A stretch of DNA of 64,000 nucleotides from Spiroplasma apis B31. Its GTDB lineage: Bacteria; Bacillota_I; Bacilli_A; Mycoplasmatales; Mycoplasmataceae. The DNA lies in contig NC_022998.1 in NCBI RefSeq assembly GCF_000500935.1, forward strand, positions 62,001-126,000. The letters run 5' to 3'. A program made the position numbers and the translations under genes. Shown piece by piece: positions 32,327 through 44,174 of the stretch; the first letter of the stretch is position 1; each line of letters begins with the position of its first letter. Under the pieces are notes generated by a model. The model saw only the letters and a list, made by a program, of their open reading frames with translations. It made no database searches and was not told where the DNA came from.

Positions 32327-33212
32327 TTTATTGGAAAACTTCTCTATGTTTTTAGTAATATTCACCTTGGCATCGATTGCGGGAATGATTTCAGAAAGAG
32401 CCGGAGTTGTTAATGTCGGAATAGAAGGATTTATGATAATCGGTGGATTAGTAACGGCGTTAGTTGGTGCTGATTGTTATTCAAGTATGGGTAATATTTC
32501 TCAAATATTAGCATTGCTTGGAGCAGCCTGCGCAGGTGCAACTATTTCATTGTTACACTCATTTGCTTCTATTAAATTAAAGGCCGACCAAATCATATCT
32601 GGTACTGCTATAAATTTATTGGCACAAGGTATCGGATTATATGTTGCAACCACAGGGAAAACATATATTTATGCTGAATACACCCCGATCTCTTTCGAGA
32701 GTAAGAATTTTTTAACATTTTACTTTCTAATTGCAATTTTAATTACTTCTATTACTGGTTTGTACTTTACTTTCACTAAAACAGGTATGAGACACATTTC
32801 TGCTGGGGAAAACCCAAATGCATTAGATGCAGCAGGTGTTAATGTCATAAAGTATAGATATGTAGCAGTTATTGTTTCGGGAGCAATCGCTTCAGTTGCA
32901 GGAGGAATTTTTACAATAACTGTAAAAGGGTCCTTTTTCTATGGAACAGCTGATGGATATGGATTTTTAGCTTTAGCAATTATGATAGTTGGACAATGAA
33001 GAGTTAAGTATATAGCCTTAGGAGCGTCTCTGTTCTCTTTATTTTTCACAATATCAAAATTAATTCCTCTATATGGTGGAATTAAAGACACCTATCGTGA
33101 TTTATTTTTAGTATTACCATTTGTACTTTCACTTTTAACTATGATAGTACTTTCAAAATGGTCAAAAGTGCCAAAAGCAATTGGTAAGCCTTTTGAGAAG
33201 TCTAAAAGATAA
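32316..33212 (+). CDS. Nucleoside ABC permease, second subunit
   Basis: The 298-residue permease is of the YufQ/NupQ type. It has SERAGVVNVGIEGFMIIGGL near the N-terminus, SGTAINLLAQGIG, ENPNALDAAGVNVIKYRY and the AIASVAGGIFT region; about nine helices. ATG 32316 is chosen because GGGAGG lies at 32298-32303 and it overlaps the preceding gene, which couples translation of the two membrane subunits. A longer in-frame start at 32286 would add ten charged residues and lacks a ribosome site. UGA 32997 is Trp. A terminator follows. Confidence 0.93.
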
Positions 33213-33216
33213 TCAT

Positions 33217-33242
33217 AAAAACAAGACAAAGTCTTGTTTTTA
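33217..33242 (+). terminator. Terminator of the nucleoside-uptake operon
   Basis: Perfect 11-base stem (33217-33227 with 33231-33241) around a three-base loop, T run in the right arm. Confidence 0.88.
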
Positions 33243-33262
33243 GTTTAAATATGATTTATTTA

Positions 33263-33296
33263 TTAACAATAGAATGTACATGGAATGTTAAAATAT
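33263..33296 (+). promoter_or_regulatory. Probable deoD promoter
   Basis: TTAACA (33263-33268) followed by TGTTAAAAT (33287-33295). The spacing to the best -10 is 18-19 bases. The same TGTTAAAAT string occurs ahead of lgt paralogue 2. Confidence 0.4.
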
Positions 33297-33322
33297 TTAA
33301 GTACATTAAAGGAGATTATAAA

Positions 33323-34033
33323 ATGACACCACATATAAATGCAAAAAAAGAAGATATAGCAAAAATAGTTCTTATGCCAGGAGACCCATTGAGAGCTGAA
33401 AAAATAGCTAAAACTTACTTAAAAGATTATAAACTTGTAAACGAAGTAAGAAATATGTTCATGTATACAGGTTTTTATAACGGGATTAAAGTAACCATTG
33501 CTGGAAGTGGTATGGGATGTCCAAGCATAGGTATATATTCTTACGAACTGTTTAAGTTCTATGATGTAGATTGTATTATAAGAGTTGGTTCTGCTGGAAG
33601 TTATAACGCAGATATCAATGTTTATGATATATATAATGTTAAAGAAGCATTAGGAGAAAGTAATTATGCTAAAATAGCAGCAAATATTGACAATAACATA
33701 GTTCCTTCTACTAAAGAAGTGTATGATTTAATAAATGTTGTTGCAGAAGAAAGAAAAATGAGTTTACATAGTGGTAGAGCTCACTCATCTGACGTATTTT
33801 ATAGATATGATGACTCTTTAGAGTTTGCAGCTAAAAATAATTTAGATGTTGTTGAAATGGAATCTTTTGCATTATTTGCTAACGCTTTAGTAACAAACAA
33901 ACAAGCGGCTTGTCTATTAACAATTTCTGATAGTTTCATCACTAAAAAAGCAACAACACCTGAGGAACGTCAAAATAACTTTATGAATATGATTGAGTTA
34001 GCTTTAGAAACAGCTAAAAGACTAACAGTTTAG
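33323..34033 (+). CDS. deoD: Purine-nucleoside phosphorylase, DeoD type
   Basis: DeoD splits purine nucleosides with phosphate into base and ribose-1-phosphate (hexameric PNP type). The 236 residues are normal. Visible are the phosphate-site [33 protein letters not shown], the nucleoside-site [10 protein letters not shown] and LTISDS with the catalytic Asp. Start at ATG 33323 is used because AAAGGAG lies at 33308-33314; an upstream in-frame ATG at 33251 would add an unrelated 24-residue extension with no ribosome site. Its position just after the purine-nucleoside transporter shows a joined uptake-and-salvage route. Confidence 0.96.
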   Translation: MTPHINAKKEDIAKIVLMPGDPLRAEKIAKTYLKDYKLVNEVRNMFMYTGFYNGIKVTIAGSGMGCPSIGIYSYELFKFYDVDCIIRVGSAGSYNADINVYDIYNVKEALGESNYAKIAANIDNNIVPSTKEVYDLINVVAEERKMSLHSGRAHSSDVFYRYDDSLEFAAKNNLDVVEMESFALFANALVTNKQAACLLTISDSFITKKATTPEERQNNFMNMIELALETAKRLTV

Positions 34034-34047
34034 TTGCAGACTTATTT

Positions 34048-35016
34048 ATGATAATATTGGCAGTTGAGTCAAGTTGTGATGAATTTTCAGTCTCAATAAT
34101 GGTGGATGGAACAATTAAATCAAATATAATATCATCCCAAATAAAAGACCACTCAGTTTATGGCGGCGTTGTTCCAGAGTTAGCCTCTAGACTTCATGTT
34201 AAAAATTTTTCGTGAGTAGTCAAGGAAGCAATCAAGGAAGCAAAAATTAAGATTGATGATATAAACTATATTGCATATACAGCAAAACCAGGTCTTATTG
34301 GAAGCTTGATAATTGGTAAACTTGTAGCGCAAACTATCGCCCTTTATTTGAATAAACCTATCTTAGGTTTAGATCATATTCAGGGACACATTTATGGAGC
34401 TAATATAGAGGAAAAGTTCACTTTTCCTGTTTTGGCCTTAGTTGTTAGTGGTGGTCATACACAAATACAATACTTAAAAAGTCCACTAAATTTTGAAATC
34501 ATTGGTACAACTCAGGATGATGCTATAGGTGAATGTTATGATAAAGTAGCTAGAGCCTTAGGTTTGGGATATCCTGGAGGACCTATCATTGATCAAATAG
34601 CGGCTAATGGAGATCCTGATTTTTATAAACTTCCTTTAATTAAAAATGACAAAACGCTTGATTTCTCCTATTCAGGACTAAAAACAGCCTCTTTAAATTT
34701 ATTAAATAAATTAAAACAAAATAATGAACCTCTCAATTTGGAAAATTTTTGTGCTAGCTTTCAGAAAGCGGCTATTGATGCATTAATTATCAAGTTAGAA
34801 TCGGCAATTAAAGCATATAAACCAACCACTTTAACTGTTGCGGGGGGAGTCTCTGCTAATAAAATGTTAAGAAAGAGAATAATTTCCATTGGTTCATTGT
34901 ATAATATACATAGATTGATATTACCGAAACTTGAATATTGTACCGATAATGCAGCAATGATAGCAGAACTCTGTAAAGAATATCTAGCAAATAAAAGTAG
35001 AAAAACGGAGGGTTAA
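34048..35016 (+). CDS. tsaD: tRNA N6-adenosine threonylcarbamoyltransferase
   Basis: TsaD transfers the threonylcarbamoyl group to A37 of ANN-decoding tRNAs, together with TsaB and TsaE (not in the window). The 322 residues have the N-terminal [34 protein letters not shown], the metal-site HIQGH (normally H-x-E-G-H; Gln here), [27 protein letters not shown] and [13 protein letters not shown] at 34214 is Trp. No strong ribosome site is seen before ATG 34048, which is 14 bases after deoD, so expression may rely on translation through deoD. Confidence 0.95.
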
Positions 35017-35018
35017 TT

Positions 35019-35804
35019 ATGAGATCATTTCTAAGTAAACTAACTACTATTGACGATAAAGACCTAACTAGTAAAGAAAAAAAAATAGTAGAATATATCA
35101 AGTCTCACTTGAAAGAAATCGTTGAAACTAATATGAAAATTGAAAGAATGGCACAAGAGGCTGGAACTGGTTATAGTGCCATCTATGGATTATTGAAAAA
35201 ACTTAATATCAAAGGTTTCCGAGACTTTGCAATTTCATTAGCTAATGACGCGGAAAATCAAGAGATCAATATCGCCAAGAACGATGAGAATGTAGTTGCT
35301 GGATATATAAATATAATTAAGCAGAACTATGCACTAATTGAGAAAAGGTCTATATTTGAAACACTAAATTTAATAAAGGGCACAACAGGAGCTAGGATAT
35401 TTTTCTGTTATTGAGAAAACTTATTGTCAGGTCCTGTACAAGAATTAGCAAACTTTTTTTATAAAGAAGGATATAATGCAATATTATTAGATAGTGATCA
35501 AGAAATACTAAAAGATAGAATCAATTCTTCTAATAGTCAAGACTTATTTATTTTCTTCACTAGATACGGAAATTCATCAAGGCTAAATAGTTTTATTGAA
35601 AACCTTGGAGAAGCTAATCGAAAGATAATATATATATCGGGTAAAATTGCGTCAAGCGACATAACCCAGCATCTATCTTCAATCCATACCTTAATTGTAG
35701 ATAATCCAGATCAAACGATTTATAAAGGACACATATCAAATTCAGTACCATTTAATTATTTCAACGATTTATTAATTTATCACTATTTGAATTCTAATGA
35801 ATAA
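35019..35804 (+). CDS. MurR/RpiR-family transcriptional regulator
   Basis: The 261-residue protein has an N-terminal RpiR-type helix-turn-helix (about residues 1-80; LTSKEKKIVEYI, then MKIERMAQEAGTGYSAIYGLLKKL, GFRDF). A C-terminal SIS-like sugar-phosphate binding domain follows (about 110-255), with its first strand ARIFFCYWENLLSGP. Such regulators sense phosphorylated sugars. The following manA and fruA genes make hexose phosphate metabolism the likely target, which is inference from position. It begins 2 bases after tsaD with CGGAGGG as ribosome site and is 12 bases ahead of manA. The SIS ligand loop is poorly conserved, so the effector is uncertain. Confidence 0.85.
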
Positions 35805-35816
35805 AGAGGTAAATAA

Positions 35817-36731
35817 ATGAGTAAGATTTTTAAAATAAAACCATACTTCTCAAAAAAAATTTGAGGAGGAAATAAATTAGAAAATTTTGGTTTCGAACTG
35901 CCAAATGATTCTATTGGAGAAGCATGATTGATTTCAGCACATAAAAATGGTATGTCTTTTTTAGAAAGTAATGGCTCACGCATCAGTTTAAAAGACTTTT
36001 ATGATAAATATAAAAGTCTTTTTAATTTGTCTGAAAGAGAGTTTCCTTTACTTACCAAAATTATTACTTCAAATGATTTTTTGTCTGTACAAGTTCACCC
36101 TAATGATGAATATGCTTTAAAAAAACACAACTCCTTAGGGAAACCTGAGGCTTGGTATGTACTCGATTGCCCACCAAACAGTAGTCTAATATATGGACAT
36201 ACAGCAAAAACCTTGGAAGATTTTAAAAATAAGGTTATGAATAATCAGTGAGATAGTTTACTTGTAAATGTACCTATTAACATAGGGGATTTTCTATATG
36301 TAGAACCAGGTAAGGTTCATGCAATATCACCGGGGTTAACAGTATTTGAATTACAAAGATCAAGTGATATAACTTACAGACTGTATGACTATGATAGAAT
36401 TGATAACAATGGTAAAAAAAGAGATCTTCATTTAATAGAATCATTTGAAACTGTTTTGATTCCTGATTCGAAACCAGTCATCATCAAAAATAAAACTAAA
36501 TTAATATTTGAATCTTCATTTTTTTCTTTGTATTTATTAGATACTTCTGTCGAAAACAAGTTTAAAATTAAGGAAAGCATAAAATGATTTCAAATAACCG
36601 TCATTGAAGGTCAAGGTCTAATTAATGACGTATTCTTTAAAAAAGGTGAGTCTGCATTAGTACTAGAAAATGGAGGCGAATATTCTTTAGAGGGAGAATT
36701 TAAAATGCTTATTTCATGAGTAGAGAGTTAA
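35817..36731 (+). CDS. manA: Mannose-6-phosphate isomerase, type I
   Basis: ManA interconverts mannose-6-phosphate and fructose-6-phosphate with a zinc ion. The 304 residues match the short Firmicute form. Zinc ligands are visible in VQVHPND, KPEAWY and GKVHAI, and the catalytic Arg region is LQRSSDITYRLYDYDR. Several UGA Trp codons occur (35862, 35925, 36249, 36585, 36717). The start has AAAGAGGT upstream. It would feed mannose-6-phosphate from a PTS into glycolysis; the nearest candidate permease is FruA two genes downstream. Confidence 0.94.
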
Positions 36732-36735
36732 AGAA

Positions 36736-37812
36736 ATGAGAGCGAAAAAGTTTAAACCAAACTTCATAACAAAAATTCGTAGAGTATTTTATGCACTTTA
36801 TTTAAGCGCCGAAAAAGCATTTAGAGCATCTAAAAAAGAAAAGAAACAAGTGGAGAAAAAGTTTGCATGGTTGTTAACAACAAACAAAGTATGTGAAAAA
36901 TATTACAAGAGAGAAGAATTAAAAATACTAGATCTTAATAATTTAAGCTTTATAGACTTCAATTCTCGAGATGGTATTTCTCTTAAAGGTGTTGTTTATG
37001 AACCGAATAAGACTTCAAATAAGTGGGTGATTGCATCGCATTGGTTTGCAGGCCACAAACTATGAAGTTTACACCACTCTAAAGTTTTAAGTGAAATGGG
37101 ATACAATATTTTAGCATATGATTTTAGAGGTCACGCAGACTCAAAAAAAGCAGAAACTTATATGGGCGCTATAGAATTTAATGATTTGATGGGAGCGTTT
37201 GATTGGTTAAAATCTAATAAAAAAATTGATAAACTCATACTTCACGGAACAAGTATGGGCGCTTATGTGTCCAATTTTTGTGCAATTAAATATTATCACG
37301 AGTTAATTATGCATAATTTAATTGCAGTGATATCAGATTGCACATATGGAAGTGTTTATAATTTATTTTTACATGTAAGAAATGTTTATCTAAAAATAAT
37401 TCCGAAACGCAAAATTAAAAAACTAATACAGAAAAACCTAACTAAATATGAACGGTTAAATGAGGATATCAACTTAACAGCGGCAGATATTTTTAAATTA
37501 ATGGATGAGTCAGATAATGATTTAGTGCCAACATTATTTATACATAGTAAAGATGATAAAGTTACACCACCTGCTGATACATATGAGTTGTTGTTAAAAA
37601 GAAGTAAAATATGTAACCAAGATGAACATTTAGTATTTAATTATGCTATGCATACCCAAAGTCTTAGAAATCATTTTAAAAAATTTAACTACAAAATAAT
37701 TGAATTTATATCTAAAATAGAAAACTTGAATGAAGATTACTCATCCCTTATAGACAAGTGGAGATTACTTGAAGAAGAGGAAAAAGACAAAAAGTCAGTC
37801 TTGCTTTTTTAA
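36736..37812 (+). CDS. Alpha/beta hydrolase, membrane-proximal type
   Basis: The 358-residue protein has a basic N-terminus (about residues 1-60, including KKEKKQVEKK), then an alpha/beta-hydrolase core. The oxyanion region is SHWFAGHKLW, the nucleophile elbow GTSMG, the acid HSKDDKVTP, and the final His is in YAMHTQSL. It resembles hydrolases annotated as BAAT/lysophospholipase-like or YqkD-type in mollicutes; the substrate is unknown. It begins 4 bases after manA and ends 81 bases before fruA, so it may be co-transcribed with the sugar genes without an evident metabolic link. Confidence 0.82.
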
Positions 37813-37836
37813 TAAAATTTCCACTTTTTTTATAAT
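37808..37836 (+). promoter_or_regulatory. Possible fruA promoter
   Basis: A perfect TATAAT lies at 37831-37836, 57 bases before the fruA ATG, with TTTAAT at 17-base spacing. GTGAGGAG before the ATG is a strong ribosome site. Confidence 0.45.
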
Positions 37837-37893
37837 ATTTGAAAAAAGTACCATTTTTTTCGTTTACAATCTTTTTGTGAGGAGATTAAAAAA

Positions 37894-40350
37894 ATGGAAA
37901 AAGCTTACGAAAATATTAATGTTTTTTTGGACGTTGAACTTAGCACAAGGAACGACGTTTTAGAGTACATATCAAGCAAAGCTGTAGAACTAAATATTTA
38001 TAGTAATAAAGATGATCTTTTGTTAGGCTTCCTAAGCAGAGAAAAAGAAGCATCCACGGGCTTTGAGGACGGTTTTGCTATACCGCATTCAAAAGTCAAA
38101 GGAATTCAAGAACCAAGTATAATTTGTGTAAGATTAAAAAATGGTGTTGACTGGGAATCACTAGATAAAAAACCAACAAATATCGCAATTGCGTTGATCA
38201 TTCCCGATAAAGCTAATGAAGACCACATAAATCTTTTGAGCAGTATTGCAATTAAGCTTATGAACAAAAACACCAGAGAGTCTTTAAAAAAAGCGACTAC
38301 CAACGCAAAATTTATTAGTATTCTTTGTAAAGAGAAAGATAAACCCAAAGAAAGAGTACAAAAATTAGACCCTAAGGGACTTAATATTGTAGCTGTAACG
38401 GCATGTATTATAGGTGTTGCTCATACTTATATGGCTGAAGAAAGGTTATTAGATTCACTTACTAAGGCTGGACATAACATAAGAGTGGAAACCCAAGGTA
38501 GCAAAGGGGTAGGAACTCCTTTGACAAGCTCTGAAATAGAAAAAGCAGATATAGTAATTCTTGCAGCCGATACAAATGTTGAAAAATCAAGATTCAATGG
38601 TAAAAAAGTTTATGAAACACACGTTTCAAGAGCTATTAAAGAACCGCTAAAAGTTCTAAATGATGCTCTTGATAAAGGAAAGGTATTACAAGATTCAGTA
38701 AGTTTTGGTGATGCTAGTTCTCAATACCACGAGAAACAAGGTGTTTTAAAACATATTCTTGCTGGTATAAGTTATATGATACCAATTATAATTATGGGTG
38801 GTATTTGTCTAGCGGCCTCACTAGGAATAGCGAAAGCAATATGAGGACCAACTGCATCTACAACTGGTCTAAATAACGAGCATCCTTGAAATCCATTGGC
38901 TATAATGGAAAAAATTGGGGGTGCAGCCTTTACATTGATGATTCCAATACTAGCTGCTTTTATAGCTAATTCAATTGCAGGAAGGGCAGCCATTGCCCCT
39001 GCACTAGTTGGTGGTTTTATTGGAAATGATGCAAAAAACTTTATGCCTTTACCAGGAATGCCTGAAGCTTCCGCACCAATGGGTTTCATTGGAGCAATTA
39101 TTGCAGGACTACTAGTTGGGTATTTTGTGAGATGAGTTAATACTTGAAATGTTCCAAAGGCTTTACGAGCAGCGATGCCAATTTTCTTTATACCGATCAT
39201 TGGTGGTGTTGGGATTTCAATACTATTTATATATATAATTGGTGGACCAATTGGATATGTTGTAGGAGAGTTTGGAGAAGCAATTAAAAAAGGATATAAA
39301 TCAGAATCATTTGGTGTTGGTTTAGGAATGGCATTAGGTATATTATTAGGAGCAATGGCTTCATTTGATATGGGTGGACCAATTAATAAAGTTGCCTTTG
39401 TTACATGTGTTGCGTTAATTGATCAACAAGTATACTATCCAATGGGTGCTATGGCCACTGCAATACCAATAGCCCCTCTAGGAATGGGTTTAACCTCAGT
39501 TCTATTCAAAAGATTTTTTTCTAAAGATGAACAAGCGATGGGTGCTAGTGCCATAATTATGGGTACAATAGGTATTTCCGAAGGAGCTATACCCTTTGCT
39601 ATAAGAGACCCTAAAAGAGCTATTCCTTGCAATATTTTAGGTGGAATGGTTGCAGGTGGAATAGCAGGAGCATTTAAAATAGAAGATAGTGCTGGACATG
39701 GTGGACCAATTGTCGCATTCCTCGGTGCTATACCTTATGGAGAACAAACTTTAATTTACTTCGTAGCAGTAGCTGCCGGTGTTTTTGTAACAAGCTCTTT
39801 ATATGGATTATGATTAGTTTCTTCTCTTGGTAAAGTAGGATCTGTAAAGGAAGCAAAAGTTAAAAGAATAGAAGTTTTATTAGAGGAAAGAAAACAAAAA
39901 GAGTACGAAGTAACTAGAAAAATAAAAAACCTAAAACAACTTATAAAAAATGCAAATAACGAGGACGAAGTCTCTGCTTTAAAAATTAAAATAGAGGACT
40001 TACGATCACAATATCTACCAATAAAAACAGAATTTATAGAAAGAAAAGAAAAAACTAATAAATCCTATCTAGAGGTAAAAAACTCAGAAAAATCATTTGT
40101 AGCATCTAATAGAAAAAATATTAAAGATGCTAAAAATAAGATTATTAAAAATAAAAAAGAGGAGCTTGAAAAACTACATAAAGCAAAAGCCGAAAGTTTT
40201 AAAACACTGGATAAGTTCGCTAAAAGAGACTTTAACAAAAACTATTTTAAAAATATTGAAGAAGTTAAAAATACGGCTAGTCAAGAGCTTTTAGATAACT
40301 TGATTAATGTGCGCAAACCTTTTGTTTCAAAGTTTGTAAAAAATTGCTAA
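37894..40350 (+). CDS. fruA: PTS fructose-type permease IIABC with coiled-coil-like tail
   Basis: The 818-residue protein has IIA (about 1-150, phospho-His65 in FAIPHSKV), IIB (about 162-265, phospho-Cys171 in VTACIIGVAHTYMAEE) and IIC (about 285-645), with the conserved GRAAIAPALVGGFIGND and GTIGISEGAIPFAIRDP. It takes up fructose or a related hexose with phosphate from HPr. After the last helix, about 170 extra residues (nt 39841-40350) form a Lys/Glu-rich, coiled-coil-like cytoplasmic extension that is not part of the family. UGA Trp codons occur in IIC. Nearby manA raises the possibility of mannose as a substrate. A terminator follows directly. Confidence 0.93.
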
Positions 40351-40353
40351 TTT

Positions 40354-40380
40354 AAAAAAAGTATGTAAATACTTTTTTTA
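40354..40380 (+). terminator. Terminator after fruA
   Basis: Perfect 11-base stem (40354-40364 with 40369-40379), loop GTAA, T run in the right arm. Confidence 0.85.
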
Positions 40381-40429
40381 ATTGTACGTTTAATTAGGAG
40401 TTCAATTATAATAAAAATGGTGAGATAAT

Positions 40430-41365
40430 ATGGAAACTTGTATTTTAAAAGGTTACGAAAATAAAGATCTACAGTTATATATTTGAAAAGATGTTTCTTC
40501 CCCAAAGGGTGTTTTACAATTGGTACACGGAAGTTGTGAGCATTCTCTTCGCTACAATGATTTTGCAAAGTATTTAAATAGTATTGGATGAATTGTAATA
40601 GCTAACGATCATAGGGGTCATGGCAAAACAGCAAATGTAGAAGATAATGAGTTGGGTTATTTCTCAGATGATGAAGGTTGAAACATAATCATAGAAGATT
40701 TAAAGTATGTTAATAATTATATAAAGAGTAATTATGCAAATTTAGATATCGTAATGTTTGGACATTCTATGGGAAGCTTTATGAGTAGAACATTTATTAT
40801 AAAATATCCCACTCTGTTGGAGGGAGTAATTTTATCAGGAACCGGTTGACAAAATAATTTTCTTTTAAATATTGCAATCAGGTTGGCTAAACGTAACCAA
40901 AAAAAGTATGGTTCTAAAAATATTGATAAAAAAATTTGAAACCTAAGTTATAAAAAATTAAATAAGCGTTACAGTAAATCAAACAGCAACGGTGTAGAAT
41001 GGTTAAGCTCGGTTGAAGATGTACAATCAAACTTTTTAAATGATCCACTATGTGGTCAAATATTTACATCAAGTGCTTTTAAAGATATGTTTGAAGGAAT
41101 AAAGTTCATACAAAATACAACAAACATCTCTAAAGTATCTAAAAATCTACCTATTTTGTTGTTGTCAGGTAAGGATGACCCAGTAGGAAACTACACTAAA
41201 TCTGTCAATAAAACATATAAAGTGTTTATTAACAACTCTTTAAAAGTTGAAATGAAATTGTACGACAAAATGAGACATGAAATATTAAACGAAGTGAACA
41301 AAGAACAAGTGTATGAAGATATAAATAATTTTTTAAGTAAAATCAAAAATACTAGTTTAAAATAA
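40430..41365 (+). CDS. Alpha/beta hydrolase, monoacylglycerol lipase/lysophospholipase-like
   Basis: The 311-residue soluble hydrolase has VHGSCEHSLRY (oxyanion HG motif), DHRGHGKT, nucleophile elbow GHSMGS, the acid in SGKDDPVG and the final His in MRHEILNE. This is the S33/PldB-like pattern of lysophospholipases and monoacylglycerol lipases. It probably acts on host-derived or membrane lipids, which is inference. GGTGAG upstream of ATG 40430 is the ribosome site. It stands alone between the fruA terminator and asnS. Confidence 0.88.
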
Positions 41366-41416
41366 AAAATAGAATTATACAAAAAATAATAATAGATAGT
41401 CTAAGAGGGAAAAAAC

Positions 41417-42781
41417 ATGGATCTAAAATTTATTTATAAAAACCACAAGGAATATGAAGGTAAGGAAGTGTCTTTCATAGCTCGTATTAGAAGTCACAGA
41501 CAGGGTAAAAATATAAATTTTCTTGTGATGAATGATGGAACTACTATTAATGACATTCAAGTAGTCTACACTAGCGATTTAAAAAACATTAATAGTATCT
41601 CTGAAGCAAGAGTTAGTGCAATTCTCGAAGTAAAAGGGATAATCGCTTTAACCCCCGGGAAACAACAGGAGTTCGAAATTAAGGCAACAAATATAGAATT
41701 ATTAGATCAAGCAGTTGAAAACTATCCTTTACAAAAAAAAGAACACTCACCAGAATTTTTAAGGGAAATTGCGCATCTAAGAGCAAGAACAAAAACTTTT
41801 CAATCGATTTTTAGAATAAGGTCAGCTGCCGCATTTGCAATACATAAGTTCTTTAATGAAAACGATTTTATTTACGTGCATACTCCAATAATCACTGAGA
41901 ATGATGCAGAAGGTGCTGGAGAATCATTTATAGTGACAAACAGAGCAGATGATAAATATGAAGAAGACTTTTTTGCTAAAAAAGCTACATTGACTGTCTC
42001 TGGGCAATTGAATGCAGAAGCATATGCACAGGCATTTAAAAAAGTTTATACTTTTGGTCCAACATTTAGAGCAGAAAACTCTAATACTTCAAGACATGCC
42101 GCTGAATTTTGAATGATTGAGCCTGAAGTAGCTTTTGCTGACTTAAATGATAATATAGAGTTAATAGAATCAATGGTTAAATATGTAATCAATTATTTGT
42201 TTGAGCACAATAAAGAAGAATTATTATTTTGTGAGCAAAACCTTGAAAAAGGTTTAATTGATAAACTGCAGAATGTAAAAGATTCTAACTTTGTAATCAA
42301 TGATTACAGGGAAGTCATTGAGATACTTAAAGAAGCCGTTAAAAACGGACATGTATTTGAAGACTCAAGAATAGAGTTCGGAATGGACTTGGGTACAGAA
42401 CACGAAAGATACATTTGTGAAGTTGTAAATAACTGTCCTACTTTCGTAAAAAACTACCCAAAAGAAATCAAGGCTTTTTACATGAAACAAAACGATGATC
42501 AAAAAACTGTAGCTGCAGTAGACTTGTTGGTTCCAGGAATTGGTGAATTAGTTGGTGGAAGTCAGAGGGAAGATGATTATGATAAGCTAATCTCTAGGTG
42601 CCTTGAAATGGGAATTAAACAAGAAGATTTATGGTGATACAATGACCTAAGAAAGTTTGGTTATTATAAATCAGCAGGATTTGGATTAGGGTTTGAAAGA
42701 CTTATAATGTATGTAACTGGTGCAACTAATATCAGAGATGTTCTTCCGTTTCCTAGAACTCCAAGAAACTTATTGTTTTAA
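41417..42781 (+). CDS. asnS: Asparaginyl-tRNA synthetase
   Basis: This class IIb synthetase charges tRNA-Asn. The 454 residues have an N-terminal OB-fold anticodon-binding domain (about 1-110, with GWIxxxR-like [21 protein letters not shown] in which the usual Trp is replaced). The catalytic domain follows, with [11 protein letters not shown], the motif 2 [20 protein letters not shown] and motif 3 [18 protein letters not shown] at 42110 and 42635 are Trp. AGAGGGA precedes the ATG. The sequence matches AsnS rather than AspS at the TFRAENS segment. Own terminator follows. Confidence 0.96.
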
Positions 42782-42847
42782 TCAAATTACTTGATACCAT
42801 ATCATTTGAACTTTTATAAGTAAAAATGTAAGTATGGAATTATAAAT

Positions 42848-42883
42848 AAAATTGTCTCGATTAACCACTCGAGACAATTTTGT
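42848..42883 (+). terminator. Terminator after asnS
   Basis: Perfect 13-base stem (42848-42860 with 42869-42881), eight-base loop, T-rich right arm. Confidence 0.9.
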
Positions 42884-43192
42884 TCTTAGACTTCAAAATC
42901 TTTTTAGTCAAGTATTTATAATATAGAAATTATCAAATATATAAATCTGAAAAAATGTATTTTAGTTGCGATAAAGATGGTATATTTCTCAAATGAGAAA
43001 GGTTTATTTTATATATAAAACTAAGCTCTAGTTAATTGAAACTTAATATAGTTTTCTATCCTGTTTACTTTAAAAAATGAGTGTGTGGTAGATTTAAAGG
43101 GGGCATTATGTTTTTTTAACCATTGCGAAACTATGATATCAAGTCAAGATTTTTAGTGTAAAATTATTATATAGTGATTCAGGGGGAATAAT
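42884..43192. other. Intergenic region with no recognised gene
   Basis: About 300 bases without a supported coding sequence. A small hairpin TTTCTC-AAAT-GAGAAA lies near 42988-43003 and is followed by T-rich sequence. CAGGGGGAA just before 43193 is the next ribosome site. Confidence 0.45.
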
Positions 43193-44158
43193 ATGCTTCT
43201 TTCATTTGTGGTTGTTACTCAGGAAGGGTTACAAGACTTCGAAAAAACAATAAATAGTATCAATAATCAAAGCTTGCAAGATTATGAAATAATAATAGTG
43301 ATGGACAGACCATCTCATGACGATAATAATGATTCATTAGTAAAAAAACTTTTCACAGAAAAAGACAATGTCAAAGTAGTTTTCAATAGTTCTATTCAAG
43401 GTTCATCACTTTCTTGAAATTTAGCTTTGGATTTAGCTGAAGGAAAGTATATAAAGTTCTTTAAAGAAGGTGATTTTATAGCACCAAACTTTGTAGAAGT
43501 TATAAGCGAAAACTTAGAAAAAAATAAAGATAAAGAGTTAGATATTATTGAATATAAAATTCAATTCACAGGTAATGTGGAAAGTGAAATTTTAACATAT
43601 TTGGACAAAGGAAAAGTATACGAAATTAGTAAAGATTTTGATCCCTATGCGTACACTAATCCCTTACTTTTTAACAAAATTTTTAGAACAAAGTTAATAA
43701 AGGACTTTGGGTTTAAATTCAGGAATTTTGTAAGATACGATATGCTGTTCGTATACAAGGTTTTGGGACAAACTGAATATTATTTATTCATTGACTCTGA
43801 ATCAATTGAAAAATCTAACATCCAACCAATACCTTACTCTGTTTTTGATCAAGTAAATCAGTGAACACACATTTTAAACTATTATAGAAGAATCGGAAAG
43901 TATAAACATCTTAAGGATTATTTGAATTACAGCTATTACAAAACTTTAGTTTATATTTGACTATGAGAAATTAAAAAATACGATAATAAGTTATTGATAA
44001 AAAAAGCAACAAATTTTGCTATAAGAAAATTTAAAGATAAAAGAGTAGAGTTCACTACTGATAACACCGTTTTTTTAGAAAAAAGAGACGAAAGATTTAC
44101 TGAAATTTGTGTTAATTTTGATGATTATATAAAAGAGATTTACAAAGTCGTTAAATAA
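43193..44158 (+). CDS. Glycosyltransferase family 2 protein
   Basis: The 321-residue protein has a GT-A fold start, LLSFVVVTQEGLQDFEKTINSINNQSLQDYEIIIV, then GSSLSWNLALDLAEGKYIKFFKEGDFI, where a DxD-like acidic motif is expected but only GD remains. The C-terminal half (about 220-321) is basic with no membrane helix. It may build a surface polysaccharide or glycolipid, or glycosylate proteins. Weak acidic motif means activity is not certain. It starts after a CAGGGGG ribosome site and is 16 bases from the RDD/hydrolase gene, with which it may form an operon. Confidence 0.8.
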
Positions 44159-44174
44159 CTCAGGGGTGCAAATT

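Noticed and set aside
38772-39200. Long minus-strand open frame inside fruA
   Set aside because: Antisense shadow of the conserved IIC domain.
41417-42781. Aspartyl- rather than asparaginyl-tRNA synthetase
   Set aside because: [17 protein letters not shown] matches the AsnS form, and the length (454 residues) is too short for bacterial AspS.
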